Positions 50,704-60,998 are shown, numbered from the stretch's first letter. The stretch is DNA of 64,000 nt from Saprospiraceae bacterium (GCA_016717265.1 JADKFX010000001.1:3360501-3424500); one strand, 5' to 3'. The notes: generated by a model from the sequence alone, not told the origin. Made by a program: numbers and translations.

Positions 50704-51552
50704 TTGAGATTTGTTTTGATAACTGGTATTTCCTCTGGAATTGGGCTATTTTTGGCACATTTACTCACAAAAGAGGGTTTTTTTGTTATTGGAACTCTAA
50801 GGTATGATAAAGTACCAGATCCTGAACTTTTAAAACAAACTAATTTTGCGGCGATAACAATGGACCTCCATGAAGATGTTTCTATAGAGGCTGGAGTGGA
50901 GCAATTGAAATCCATTTTAAGAGAAAATCCTTTATATGCCCTTATAAATAATGCAGGATATGCAGTACCCGGGCCACTAACACATTTACCCATGGCGCAT
51001 TTGAAAGCGCAATTTCAAGTCAATGTATTCGGATCCATTCGATTAATTCAACTCATTTTGCCCTTTTTAAAATCTGATAATACGGAAGCCAGGATTTTGA
51101 ATATAAGTTCGATTTCAGGATTATTTGCATCTCCATTCCTGGGTGCTTATGCCGGCTCAAAATTTGCATTAGAGGGACTTTCAGATAGCTTGCGTAGGGA
51201 ATTAACGTTGTTTGGAATTAAGGTAATCTTGATTGAACCTGGACCTATAAAGACGCTTATTTGGCAAAAAAACCTTCGAGTTGAGGAAGATTTCAAACTA
51301 AGTCCGTATGCCCTCTATTTAACAAAAGCAACAAAAACGATTCTGGAAACAGAGCGCAATGCACTTCCGGTTGAATCTCTAAAGGACCCAATATTGGCAG
51401 CATTGAATTCTAAAAATCCAAAAAACAGATATCTGATTCATAAAAATAAAATTCTGTTCTTACTTTTGGCTAAATTTCTACCTTCAAAATGGGTTGATTT
51501 TCTTGTTAGAAGAAACTTGACTTCCGAAAATTCAAAAATCCGTCCTGTCTAA
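50704..51552 (+). CDS. Short-chain dehydrogenase/reductase
   Basis: An NAD(P)-dependent oxidoreductase of the classical SDR family, 282 residues, with TGISSGIG (7-14), NNAG, the catalytic Ser in ISSISG and the YAGSK motif. No ATG is available: the in-frame stop at 50692-50694 and the position of the TGxxxGIG loop leave only the TTG at 50704 as a sensible start. The stop TAATG overlaps the start of the M1 peptidase gene. Substrate unknown. Confidence 0.9.
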   Translation: MRFVLITGISSGIGLFLAHLLTKEGFFVIGTLRYDKVPDPELLKQTNFAAITMDLHEDVSIEAGVEQLKSILRENPLYALINNAGYAVPGPLTHLPMAHLKAQFQVNVFGSIRLIQLILPFLKSDNTEARILNISSISGLFASPFLGAYAGSKFALEGLSDSLRRELTLFGIKVILIEPGPIKTLIWQKNLRVEEDFKLSPYALYLTKATKTILETERNALPVESLKDPILAALNSKNPKNRYLIHKNKILFLLLAKFLPSKWVDFLVRRNLTSENSKIRPV

Positions 51553-53219
51553 TGAAATATACTAAATTTTTCGCACTTTTTATTTCGATTTCATTTTGTT
51601 TTAATCAATCCCAAATTGCACAATTCTCTTTTAGTTTGAAAGATAGTTTGCGAGGTGCTTTGCGACCAGAACGAAATTACAATGTCCTCCATTATGATTT
51701 AAGCATTCAATTAGACATTCCAGCGCAAAGTCTAAAAGGATTTGTTGGAATGGAATTTCAAGCAAACCAGGATTTATCAACAATTCAGTTAGACTTGTTT
51801 GAAAATATGAATATCAAGAAAATAACATATCGTGGAAGGGAACTGAAATTCAATCGGAAATTTGATGCGGTATTTGTGCCGCTTAACATTCAAAAAAATG
51901 ACCAGGAAGTTTTAAAAATATATTTTGAAGGGAAACCTATCATTGCAAAACGAGCTCCCTGGGATGGCGGCTTTGTTTGGAAGCAAGATGCGCAAGGAAA
52001 ACCCTGGATCGGGGTGGCTTGTGAAGGTATTGGTGCTAGTTTGTGGTGGCCTAATAAAGATCATTTATCTGATGAACCTGAAAAAGGAATGAATATTCAT
52101 ATAACAGTACCGAATGAATTAATGGCAATTTCAAATGGAAATCTTGAAAAAGTTACGGATGAAGATAAGAAAAACAAAACCTACCATTGGAAGGTTAGTT
52201 ACCCGATTAATAATTATAATGTAAGTTTATATGTTGGAGATTATATCCATTTCAAGGATCAATATAAAGCTGCTGATGGATCCATTTTACCATTGGATTA
52301 TTATGTCTTAAAAGGAAAGGAAGATACTGCCAGAAACCATTTTGAGCAGGTAAAAAAAATGCTGGAAGCTTATGAATTTTATTTTGATAAATACCCATTT
52401 TGGAATGATGGCTACGCATTGGTAGAGTCGCCATATTTAGGCATGGAACATCAGAGTGCAATTGCTTATGGGAACCAATACAAAAGAGGCTATTTAGGAG
52501 CGAGAATGTCTGCGGAATTTAATTTTGACTATATCATTATCCATGAAAGTGGTCATGAATATTTTGGCAATTCTGTTTCCTGCAATGACCATGCAGATAT
52601 GTGGATACATGAAGGTTTTACTACTTATATGGAGGCTTTGTATGTGGAATATCTTCATGGCAAAAAAGCTGCCTTGCGGTATTTAGAAAGTCAGCGTTCG
52701 GGGATCCAAAATAAAATGGCTTTAATCGGACCAAGAGATGTGAACTTTCAGAATTTTCCGGATTCAGATATATATGGCAAAGGATCCTGGGTTTTACAAA
52801 CCTTGCGATTCACTTTGAAAAATGATTCTTTGTGGTTTAAAATGATTAAAGGATTTTATAATACCTATAAATATAAAAACATAAATAGTGAAGATTTTTT
52901 CATGTATGTGAATGACTACACTAAAAAAGATTTTACTCCATTTTTCAATCAGTATTTCAAAACAAACGAAATACCAAAAGTCAAATTGAAAATTTTATCA
53001 GATACAAACCGTACCCGAATTCTTTTTAAAATAGAATGTAAAGAAGAAAAATTAGAACTTCCGATTGAAGTAAATATTGATGGCAGGATAATTCAATTAG
53101 ATGCATCCACAAAAGAGCGAAATATTGAATTTAGCAAGAATTTTAAATCCATTAAAGCAATAAATACACAAGCACTTGTTGAAATTCTACCAAATGAAGA
53201 AGGAACCTTTATAAAGTAA
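51552..53219 (+). CDS. Exported M1-family metallopeptidase
   Basis: A zinc aminopeptidase-type protein, 555 residues. A signal peptide of about 20 residues is followed by the N-terminal beta domain (YDLSIQLDIPAQSLKGFVGM) and the thermolysin-like domain. The substrate-binding motif YLGMEHQSA (GxMEN-like) precedes HESGHEYFGN with His331, Glu332 and His335. Glu354 in WIHEGFTTY, 19 residues after His335, completes the zinc site. The gene starts on the last base of the SDR stop (TAATG), so the pair is coupled. Confidence 0.95.
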   Translation: MKYTKFFALFISISFCFNQSQIAQFSFSLKDSLRGALRPERNYNVLHYDLSIQLDIPAQSLKGFVGMEFQANQDLSTIQLDLFENMNIKKITYRGRELKFNRKFDAVFVPLNIQKNDQEVLKIYFEGKPIIAKRAPWDGGFVWKQDAQGKPWIGVACEGIGASLWWPNKDHLSDEPEKGMNIHITVPNELMAISNGNLEKVTDEDKKNKTYHWKVSYPINNYNVSLYVGDYIHFKDQYKAADGSILPLDYYVLKGKEDTARNHFEQVKKMLEAYEFYFDKYPFWNDGYALVESPYLGMEHQSAIAYGNQYKRGYLGARMSAEFNFDYIIIHESGHEYFGNSVSCNDHADMWIHEGFTTYMEALYVEYLHGKKAALRYLESQRSGIQNKMALIGPRDVNFQNFPDSDIYGKGSWVLQTLRFTLKNDSLWFKMIKGFYNTYKYKNINSEDFFMYVNDYTKKDFTPFFNQYFKTNEIPKVKLKILSDTNRTRILFKIECKEEKLELPIEVNIDGRIIQLDASTKERNIEFSKNFKSIKAINTQALVEILPNEEGTFIK

Positions 53220-53378
53220 TCAAATTGAAATTAAGCAACAAACTTTAATAGATCCTTCAAAATCCTAGTATATGGCATCATTTAGGAAATAAAGCCTACC
53301 TAATAAGATTGTTAAGCCTTTGATGGCAACAATGAATTAAACGTATTAAAAATTAGCAAATGAGAATAAAACGAAAGC

Positions 53379-53750
53379 TTATTTTGCAGTTTCTTCCCGA
53401 ACAGCCATTGTTTTTTCTTTGATTCTAGCTTTTTTACCAGAAAGCTGTCTAAGGTAAAAGAGTTTAGCTCTCCGCACCCTTCCCTTCTTTACCACCTTGA
53501 TTTCTGAAATGTTTGGAGATGAAAATGGGAATATACGTTCTACGCCAATGCCACTGGATACTTTACGCACTGTAAACGTCTTATTTTTACCTTCTCCCCG
53601 GATGTTAATTACATCACCTCTAAAATCCTGAATACGTTCTTTGTTCCCTTCGATGATTTTATAACTGATCACTATGGTATCCCCAGAAGAAAATTCAGGG
53701 ATCCGGCTAATATCCATCAATTGATCTTGAACATATTTAATTAATTCCAT
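53379..53750 (-). CDS. rplS: 50S ribosomal protein L19
   Basis: 123 residues from ATG 53750 with the L19 hallmarks: EFSSGDTIVISYKIIEG near the N-terminus, then IQDFRGDVINIRGEG, SSGIGVERIFPF and GRVRRAKLFYLRQLSGKKARI. The longer frame to 53795 starts inside the promoter box TATCTTTG (53784-53791) and was not used. Confidence 0.96.
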   Translation of the reverse strand: MELIKYVQDQLMDISRIPEFSSGDTIVISYKIIEGNKERIQDFRGDVINIRGEGKNKTFTVRKVSSGIGVERIFPFSSPNISEIKVVKKGRVRRAKLFYLRQLSGKKARIKEKTMAVREETAK

Positions 53751-53783
53751 GGCAAATGCATTTAGGTCTTTTAAAAAGAGTCG

Positions 53784-53791
53784 CAAAGATA
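53784..53791 (-). promoter_or_regulatory. Promoter -7 element TATCTTTG of rplS
   Basis: A TAnnTTTG match with a TTTG at 53813-53816 (minus), 21 bases upstream, near the canonical -33/-7 spacing. It is the best promoter in the window. Confidence 0.7.
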
Positions 53792-53830
53792 GCAAAAATC
53801 AATTAAATTACTCAAAATAAATGGAAAGAA

Positions 53831-56092
53831 TTATCTCACGATGGTGGCAAAACCTTTTAATTCGATAAGTTCATTCCTTGGTGTGGTATATCTCACAACA
53901 TAGACGTATACCCCATTTGGCAAAAGAGCTCCTTGATTATCAAACCTGCCATTCCATCCTTGTAATGGATCCTGAGTCATAAAAAGTCTGGATCCCCAAC
54001 GGTCCCAAATACTCATTTCATAGGTTTTCATACCTTCAAAATAGCCAATCCCAAAAAATTCATCATTCTTTGCATCTCCATTTGGCGTGAAAGCATTGGG
54101 CATAAATAAGGTAACTCTGGGCTCTACATCGATATACTTGGTTAGGGTATCCCGGCATCCATTATTACTAATGGCAATTAAATCAATCTTTTGAAGCCCT
54201 GTATCCTGAAAAGTATGGGTAATATTTGACACAAACGTGCGGTCTTTACCATTAAAGGTCCATTGCCGGCCATTTGAATTATTAGAAATATCAATAAACG
54301 TTGCGGTCTTTTGAAATGAACTTAATTGACCCGGACTAAAGCTAAAATCGGCATTCGGTGACAATCGGGCAGTTATTAGATTGGGATAATCCTTTTCAAT
54401 GGTACAACCAATAGGAGAGGTTATTTTAAGTTTTATAGAAAAAACACCACCGTCATTATAGGTATGACAGGGTGAAATTTGATTGCCAAAATTGCCGTCA
54501 CCAAAATCCCAAATTATATCATAACTGGTATCTATAGGTACTGACAAATTTCTAAAACAAACATTTAAAGGAGTACAGCCATCAAAGGCACTTGGGTCTA
54601 CAATTAAGATAGGAGGTACAGGAAAATAAGGTATAATTGCAACCGTATCATCTTTACATCCATTGATATCTTGAACCTCGAGTCGCACTGATTTTTTACC
54701 AGGGGTGGTAAAACTAAAACTTGGATTCGGTATTATAGAAGTTCCAAAGCTCGAAAAATTCCAATTCCAACTTACCAAATTTCCACTGCCCGTAAATGAA
54801 CTATCAGAAAAGATAACCGGGCCTGCAACACAAGTATCATAGCGAAATCCATAATCTGCCCGAATACCTGGGTAGACATTCACAAGTATCATTGCAGAAT
54901 CTGAACATTGGCTCCCTTCATTCAATATCATTTTACCAGCATAGCTTCCAAAACCCGGAAAGGTAAACTGTGCATCCCGATTTGTATTCATTTGCTCTAC
55001 ACCCTGAATATTAAAAGACCAATTATATCGTTGAATAAACTTGATATCAGAACTCTGGTTAAAAAAATCTATTGTTGCTTTTCCACAAGAGTTAATCACA
55101 AAATTATTGCCATTCAAAATCGAATCGGCTTTCAATTTTGCAAATACTTTGGGTTCGCAATACGTAACATTAAATTGAAAATCCCTTCTGGTTTCTGTAA
55201 GTAATATTCCATTGCGGTATTCTTTTATACAAACACCTACTACAAATTGACCTTGAACCGTTGGTGTTCCTGAAATCAAACCAGTAATCGGATTAATAGT
55301 TACAAGTGGATTACCAGCTAAAGGGTAGATCGTAGAATATGTTGGCGATCTAAACGTCACGGTATTATAAGGTGGCGGACAAAATAACGGATCTGGCATT
55401 ACTCCGAAGCATGTGGTCGCACCATTGCCACCATCCTGACCACCTGCTTTTAAAGGGGTACAAAACTCATAGGTGACTAAATCTCCTTCATCATCAAATA
55501 TGGAGTGATCGAAATTTAATGGGTTGTTTACACAAATAACAATGGGTGGAAAATTCAGAAAGCGCGGACTATTATTGCAAAGTCTTTGTGCTTCCGGACT
55601 TATTTCTATCACGAATGCAGCACCATCTTCACCAGGATTAATAATATTTGAAATGGATTCATTTCTACAACATCTTTGATATACAATATAATATGAATTT
55701 GCACTAAAAGGTAAATTGCCTGTTTGAAATTCATACGTACCTTCTTGAACGCAAACATCTTCTGGTATAATCAAACAAGGATTATCAGGTTCTGGGTCCA
55801 AAAGGATAATAGATTTTAACCTTACATCACTCAATTTTTTTAGATATCGAAAGGATCCATTTGGCAATTTTTCATAAAAGCCAATTACAATAGAAGGATC
55901 CAATTCTGCTCCACCCTCTGCATAACAATCCCGGTACATCTTTAAAGTAACTGCAAAATTGACAACCTTCCGCGCGGTATCTACCCGAAGACATTTATAA
56001 AACATGTCACCGCCAATAATGTGCTTTGCGAATATATGCTCACTATGCAGGCTGATGAATAACCAAAAAATGAATCCAATAATTTTTCTCAT
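53831..56092 (-). CDS. PKD-domain exported protein with T9SS type-B sorting domain
   Basis: 753 residues with a signal peptide, an N-terminal domain of the kind common in Saprospiria (KHIIGGDMFYKCLRVD ... GFYEKLPNGSFRYLKKL), a cadherin/Ig-like stretch (NPITGLISGTP), at least three PKD-type units (YNWSFNIQG, WNWNFSSFG, IIWDFGDGN) and a final FMPNAFTPNGDAKNDEF followed by YEMSIWDRWGSRLF and NGVYVYVVRY. This end is the type-B (gliding-motility-associated) sorting domain, so the protein should pass through T9SS. Ligand unknown. Confidence 0.93.
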   Translation of the reverse strand: MRKIIGFIFWLFISLHSEHIFAKHIIGGDMFYKCLRVDTARKVVNFAVTLKMYRDCYAEGGAELDPSIVIGFYEKLPNGSFRYLKKLSDVRLKSIILLDPEPDNPCLIIPEDVCVQEGTYEFQTGNLPFSANSYYIVYQRCCRNESISNIINPGEDGAAFVIEISPEAQRLCNNSPRFLNFPPIVICVNNPLNFDHSIFDDEGDLVTYEFCTPLKAGGQDGGNGATTCFGVMPDPLFCPPPYNTVTFRSPTYSTIYPLAGNPLVTINPITGLISGTPTVQGQFVVGVCIKEYRNGILLTETRRDFQFNVTYCEPKVFAKLKADSILNGNNFVINSCGKATIDFFNQSSDIKFIQRYNWSFNIQGVEQMNTNRDAQFTFPGFGSYAGKMILNEGSQCSDSAMILVNVYPGIRADYGFRYDTCVAGPVIFSDSSFTGSGNLVSWNWNFSSFGTSIIPNPSFSFTTPGKKSVRLEVQDINGCKDDTVAIIPYFPVPPILIVDPSAFDGCTPLNVCFRNLSVPIDTSYDIIWDFGDGNFGNQISPCHTYNDGGVFSIKLKITSPIGCTIEKDYPNLITARLSPNADFSFSPGQLSSFQKTATFIDISNNSNGRQWTFNGKDRTFVSNITHTFQDTGLQKIDLIAISNNGCRDTLTKYIDVEPRVTLFMPNAFTPNGDAKNDEFFGIGYFEGMKTYEMSIWDRWGSRLFMTQDPLQGWNGRFDNQGALLPNGVYVYVVRYTTPRNELIELKGFATIVR

Positions 56093-56246
56093 ACCAGTAT
56101 ATACTTCCTTAAACGAATTAATACGTTATATGGTTATTCAATTTAGATATATAATTTCAAAACTTCCATTCAAAACAGCAATTATTTGTAAAAAACACAA
56201 AAATATTCAATTTCAAAGGATTAAACCATTCGCTAACTAGAAATCT

Positions 56247-56819
56247 ATGACAGAAATACCAGAAGATCTTCAAAATGCAATCCGTTTTTTAAAAGAAGGG
56301 AAGGTTATACTTTACCCAACGGATACCATTTGGGGAATTGGCTGTTCTGCTCAATTTCCAATGGCCGTGCATCGCATTTTTGAAATCAAACAAAGGCCTC
56401 CAGAAAAATCTCTCATTTTATTGGTCGATTCCATTCAAATGCTTAAAAAATATGTTCAGAACATTCACCCAAGAGTGGAAACGCTTATGAGCTATCACAA
56501 TCGACCACTTACTATCATTTATCCAAAAGCTAAAAACCTGGATCCAGCGATTCTATCAAAAGATGGTTCCATTGCTATTCGGCTCTGTCTGGATCCATTT
56601 TGTCAAGCATTAATTCAAGGTATTGATGCTCCATTAATTTCAACTTCTGCAAATATTTCACAATTTCCTACGCCTGCGAATTTTAAAGATATACAAAATG
56701 AAATTATAATAGCAGTAGATTACGTAGTGAAACATAGACAATCTGCTTTAGAGCCTGGGGAACCGAGTATGATTATTACGTATGATACCGAAGGAGAATT
56801 AATATTTATTAGAAATTAA
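56247..56819 (+). CDS. tsaC: L-threonylcarbamoyladenylate synthase (YrdC/TsaC)
   Basis: Makes TC-AMP for the universal t6A37 modification of tRNA. The 190-residue YrdC-type domain contains LYPTDTIWGIGC near the N-terminus, FEIKQRPPEKSLILL (Lys/Arg of the active site), and PLISTSANIS. It has no SUA5 C-terminal domain, so it is the short form. It is convergent with the S41 protease gene (17 bases between stops). Confidence 0.95.
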   Translation: MTEIPEDLQNAIRFLKEGKVILYPTDTIWGIGCSAQFPMAVHRIFEIKQRPPEKSLILLVDSIQMLKKYVQNIHPRVETLMSYHNRPLTIIYPKAKNLDPAILSKDGSIAIRLCLDPFCQALIQGIDAPLISTSANISQFPTPANFKDIQNEIIIAVDYVVKHRQSALEPGEPSMIITYDTEGELIFIRN

Positions 56820-56836
56820 AATTCTCTCCTAAGAAT

Positions 56837-58381
56837 TTACTCCAATATTTTTTTTATAGCCACTTCCAGATTTTTGTCATTCAATAATAACATTCTTTCT
56901 TTTAGTGCTGTTCCAAATACCCATTCTGCTAGCGTCAACTTGCAAACTTCAAACAATTTAATATCCTGAAATGGCAATTTTATAATAAGTTTCAATTTGG
57001 CAATTTCAGATTCAATTAAAAGTTTAACCTTCGTATCGTTTTCAAGTTTTTCAGGATCTGATTGAATCAAATTTCTAAATTCTATAATATTTGAAACCAC
57101 AATTCGATTTGCATAATCTTGAATTAAGTCTGAAACAGTATCCTTTTCAGATGCAACAAAAAGGTCTGGTACGACTCCTTTGCCCGATGGCAATTTTCGC
57201 TTTTTTAAGGAGTAAAAATTAGTATCCAAATTCCAATTCGGAGATGCAACATAATAATTTGAACTCAATGCTTCATATTGTTTTTGGATGCATCTGCCAG
57301 AAGCGGTAATATAACGACTTACTGCCAATCGAATTGCGGAGCCATCTGCTAAAGAAAATTGTTCTAAAACAGTTGACTTCCCATAGCTCTTTTGGCCTAT
57401 AATAATTGCCCTATCTAAATCTTGTAATGAAGCAGCAATTAATTCTGCAGCAGAAGCTGTTTTATGGTCGATTAAAACAATAATTTTATCCAAAATAAAA
57501 AATGGCTTTCCAGTTGATTTATATTCTTTATCCTTTGTTTTGGAGCTTGATGTTTTAAATAAAAGCAGCTCCTTTTCTTGAATTAATTGATTTAAAATGG
57601 AAGCGGCTTCATGCACTAAGCCTCCGGTGTTTCCTCTTAAATCAAGAATTAAATGTTTACATTTTTTTGTTGAAATATGAGTTTCCAACACATTCATAAA
57701 TTCCCGATAACTGGCTTTAGAAACTTGTTTCAATTTCAAGTATAAAACGCCTGCAACAGGAATATGCACATTACTTACAGGATGATCATCGAATTCCTGT
57801 AAGGGAAAATTAATTTCTTTGATGATATTTTCCTTTCGAAGCAGACAACTTATTTTCAAAGTATCTACAATTTCATTTTCAATTGCATTTAATAAAGAAT
57901 CAAAATTGTACCTTAGCGGGGATACATCCTGATTATTAATCGACAACAAATAATCACCGGTTTCGATGCCAGCTTTAAATGCGGGACTTGTTTTTTCAAT
58001 TTGTGTAATTACTATTTGTGAATCAATAGGAAGTAAATCCAAGCCAAAATTTCGTTGTTTCCCGCTTATTTGAGCCGTATAAAATGGAATTCTATTTACC
58101 GGGATATATTCGGAATATGGATCCAAACAAGCCAGCAAAGACTCCAATGCGATATCCGTTGAAACTTCCATATCAAGACTATCTACATACTTTGATTGGA
58201 TATAGGAAAGGACATCCGTAATTTTTTGAACATTATTATGTGGAATATTTGTTTGTTCTTTTGCTTTTGAATTTGGTTGCTGTGCTTGCCTCATATTCAT
58301 CCCAGCAAACAAGCCAATAGCGGCACACAAGCCTAATAAAAAAGGCTGCCATTTTTTGTATGTATCCAAATTGTGATCCAC
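56837..58381 (-). CDS. S41 C-terminal processing protease
   Basis: 514 residues. The start is a GTG at 58381; the next in-frame ATG would cut into the N-terminal membrane anchor (WQPFLLGLCAAIGLFAGM). A PDZ domain (GIETGDYLLSINNQ) precedes the protease core with RGNTGGL, the nucleophile segment KTASAAELIAASL and GKSYGKSTVLEQF with the catalytic Lys, and a C-terminal helical region. Starts two bases after the GAPDH gene ends; the two are likely cotranscribed, an association of unknown meaning. Confidence 0.93.
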   Translation of the reverse strand: MDHNLDTYKKWQPFLLGLCAAIGLFAGMNMRQAQQPNSKAKEQTNIPHNNVQKITDVLSYIQSKYVDSLDMEVSTDIALESLLACLDPYSEYIPVNRIPFYTAQISGKQRNFGLDLLPIDSQIVITQIEKTSPAFKAGIETGDYLLSINNQDVSPLRYNFDSLLNAIENEIVDTLKISCLLRKENIIKEINFPLQEFDDHPVSNVHIPVAGVLYLKLKQVSKASYREFMNVLETHISTKKCKHLILDLRGNTGGLVHEAASILNQLIQEKELLLFKTSSSKTKDKEYKSTGKPFFILDKIIVLIDHKTASAAELIAASLQDLDRAIIIGQKSYGKSTVLEQFSLADGSAIRLAVSRYITASGRCIQKQYEALSSNYYVASPNWNLDTNFYSLKKRKLPSGKGVVPDLFVASEKDTVSDLIQDYANRIVVSNIIEFRNLIQSDPEKLENDTKVKLLIESEIAKLKLIIKLPFQDIKLFEVCKLTLAEWVFGTALKERMLLLNDKNLEVAIKKILE

Positions 58382-58383
58382 TA

Positions 58384-59853
58384 TTAATAGTAGGTAAATC
58401 GTCTTACTTTAGCTACATATTTAGCAAGCCGCACGACCTGACAGGTATAACCGAATTCATTATCATACCATGCATAAATAGTGACTGTTTTACCATCCGC
58501 TGATAAAATGGTAGATGGAGAATCTACAACGGATGCGCAGGTAGTTCCAACAGCATTACTTGAAACATATTCATTTGATGTTGAATATTGAAGTTGTTCG
58601 ACAAGTTCTCCATATAAACTTGCATGTCTCAGTTTAGATAGGATCTCTTCCAGTGTAGAGCTGTGTTCTAGCGTTAGGTTTAAAATTGCCAAGGAAACAT
58701 TTGGAACTGGCACACGCACTGCATTTCCGGTTAATTTTCCTTTAAGATGCGGTAAAACTTTTGCAACTGCACTTGCTGCTCCGGTACTGGTTATAACCAT
58801 ATTAATGGGAGCTCCTCTTCCTCTTCTTGGTTTTCGATGAAAGTTATCCAAAAGATTCTGATCACTTGTATACGCATGTACTGTTTCAATATGCCCTTTC
58901 ACAATACCGAATGCTTTATCTATTACCTGGATTACAGGTACAATTGCATTGGTAGTGCAAGAAGCAGCACAAAAAATAGTTTCATTGATATTATCAGCTT
59001 CTTGTTGATTTACACCAACCACAATATTCGGTATATCTTTTCCCGGAGCCGTTAAAATAATTTGTGAAATACCTGGTCGAAAGTGGGCACTTAATTTTTC
59101 CCGAGTATCAAACATTCCGGTATTATCGATTAATAAAGCATCGTGGATACCATAATCTTCATAATTAATTTCAGCCGGTGAAGCTGCAAAAATCATTCGA
59201 ATCCGATTTCCATTAATTATTGCTTCAGTGCCATCCGGAGTGACTTCAATGGCACCTGGAAAATTGCCGTGGATGGAGTCACTTTCTAATAAGGCTAAAC
59301 GCTTGAGTACTTCTTCATATTGATCTTTCATCCCAGCGCGTACGACGATCGCCTTTAATCGCAATTGTTCGCCACTTCCTGTGGAGGAAATTAATCGTCT
59401 TGCTACCAACCTGCCGATTCGACCAAAACCATATAATACAACATCCTTTGGTTCAAGAATTCCAACTTCAGGATTTAATCCTTGCTTTAATTGGTGAATT
59501 ACAAAATCTTCTAATTGAGTAAAATTTGAATGTTCTTTTTCCCATTCTGAAGCTAGTTTGCCAATATCAATTCTAGATGGAACTAATGGATCCATCTTAG
59601 AAATTATCCTTGCGATTTCAAGACTTAAGTCAAGATCTAAGGGTTTATCAATATAATTTTTTGCAAAAAGATGATCGCTAATGATTTGACTAGGTCTTGC
59701 ATCATAAAGGTCTTTTCTAAATAAGACTAATTCAATGGAGCGATCAAATCTTAAATCCCCAACTATTTTACTTAGTTCAAGGGCATTTTTTTCTTTCTCC
59801 CTCCAATCATTAAGAGCGAGATCGATTTGTTCGTTTTGGCTAATCAAGGACAT
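58384..59853 (-). CDS. gap: Glyceraldehyde-3-phosphate dehydrogenase, long form
   Basis: 489 residues from ATG 59853 (a TTG 15 codons upstream was not used). The first 130-140 residues are an N-terminal extension absent from classical 330-residue GAPDH. Then follow the Rossmann motif LYGFGRIGRLVARRL, the active site AASCTTNAIVPV with the catalytic Cys, ETVHAYTSDQNLLD, RRGRGAPINMVITSTGAA and AWYDNEFGY. This long form is common in Bacteroidota. The gene lies 71 bases after rpoD on the same strand. Confidence 0.95.
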   Translation of the reverse strand: MSLISQNEQIDLALNDWREKEKNALELSKIVGDLRFDRSIELVLFRKDLYDARPSQIISDHLFAKNYIDKPLDLDLSLEIARIISKMDPLVPSRIDIGKLASEWEKEHSNFTQLEDFVIHQLKQGLNPEVGILEPKDVVLYGFGRIGRLVARRLISSTGSGEQLRLKAIVVRAGMKDQYEEVLKRLALLESDSIHGNFPGAIEVTPDGTEAIINGNRIRMIFAASPAEINYEDYGIHDALLIDNTGMFDTREKLSAHFRPGISQIILTAPGKDIPNIVVGVNQQEADNINETIFCAASCTTNAIVPVIQVIDKAFGIVKGHIETVHAYTSDQNLLDNFHRKPRRGRGAPINMVITSTGAASAVAKVLPHLKGKLTGNAVRVPVPNVSLAILNLTLEHSSTLEEILSKLRHASLYGELVEQLQYSTSNEYVSSNAVGTTCASVVDSPSTILSADGKTVTIYAWYDNEFGYTCQVVRLAKYVAKVRRFTYY

Positions 59854-59924
59854 ATTATAAATTTTTACAAAGGTCTTAAAATCCAAGGTCCTTGCCAAAA
59901 AAGGATTCTAAAAAAATTGAATTA

Positions 59925-60791
59925 TTATCCTAAATATTGCTTCAATAGCTTACTGCGAGATGCAGAACGCAATTTATTGATCGCTTTATCCTTTATTTGG
60001 CGCACCCGTTCTCGTGTTAAACCAAATTTATCTCCAATATCTTCCAGCGATTCAGGATGTTCCACCCCAATACCAAAATATAATTTTATTACATCCGCCT
60101 GGCGATCTGTCAAAGTGCCTAAAGCTCTCTCAATTTCTTGTCTCAAAGAATCTTTAAACTCGAGTTTTGAATCTGTTGCTGGCGTACTGTCATTTTCCAA
60201 AACATCCAAAAGTGAATTGTCTTCTCCTTCAACAAAAGGTGCATCCATAGAAACATGCCTTGCAGCAACACCCATCGTGGTTTCTACCTCCTCCGTTGGA
60301 ATTTCTAATAAGGTTGCTAACTCTTCAGCTGATGGCTCTCGTTCAAATTCCTGCTCTAATTCAGAAAAAGCTCTGTTAATTTTATTTAAAGAGCCCACTT
60401 TATTTAATGGAAGTCTGACAATCCTGGATTGCTCAGCTAAAGCTTGAAGAATTGACTGCCGAATCCACCAAACTGCATAGGAAATAAATTTAAAGCCTCT
60501 GGTTTCATCAAATCGTTGTGCTGCTTTAATCAATCCAAGGTTTCCTTCATTGATTAAATCAGAAAGTGATAAACCTTGATTTTGATATTGTTTTGCAACA
60601 GAAACAACAAATCGCAGGTTGGCTTTTGTGAGTCGTTCAAGTGATAATTGATCCCCTTGTTTGATTTTTTTTGCGAGTTCGACCTCCTCTTCGGGTGTCA
60701 ATAAATCCACTTTGCCGATTTCTTGTAAATATTTTTCAAGAGACTGACTCTCTCGATTTGTAATGGATTTAGTGATCTTTAACTGCCTCAT
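59925..60791 (-). CDS. rpoD: Primary RNA polymerase sigma factor
   Basis: 288 residues, the short sigma-70 of Bacteroidota that lacks the long region 1.1 and non-conserved segment. The sequence opens MRQLKITKSITNRESQSLEKYLQEIG, with region 2 at DLINEGNLGLIKAAQRFD and FKFISYAVWWIRQSI and region 4 with the helix-turn-helix LEDIGDKFGLTRERVRQIKDKA. It accounts for the TAnnTTTG promoters annotated here. It has a divergent neighbour, with small palindromes in the gap. Confidence 0.97.
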   Translation of the reverse strand: MRQLKITKSITNRESQSLEKYLQEIGKVDLLTPEEEVELAKKIKQGDQLSLERLTKANLRFVVSVAKQYQNQGLSLSDLINEGNLGLIKAAQRFDETRGFKFISYAVWWIRQSILQALAEQSRIVRLPLNKVGSLNKINRAFSELEQEFEREPSAEELATLLEIPTEEVETTMGVAARHVSMDAPFVEGEDNSLLDVLENDSTPATDSKLEFKDSLRQEIERALGTLTDRQADVIKLYFGIGVEHPESLEDIGDKFGLTRERVRQIKDKAINKLRSASRSKLLKQYLG

Positions 60792-60983
60792 GAATCGCGG
60801 ATTGGTTTATAAGTCCTTAAAAAACAATGATTTACAACAAGATTATGATATTCTGCTTAAACAGAATGCGAAAATAATGCCAAGCGGACAATATTTCCTC
60901 TACATGCAATTAATGTTTTGTGAATAAAAAAAGTTCAAGATTTAACAAAAAAATATTCAAACAATTTTAATATTGCCGCATTA

Positions 60984-60998
60984 TGTAGTCAGACTACA
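60984..60998. promoter_or_regulatory. Perfect palindrome in the rpoD/START-protein intergenic region
   Basis: TGTAGTC-A-GACTACA, 7-base arms around one base, 26 bases before the ATG of the START-like gene. A second weaker palindrome, ATTCTG..CAGAAT, lies at 60850-60867 nearer rpoD. Regulatory role unproven. Confidence 0.35.
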
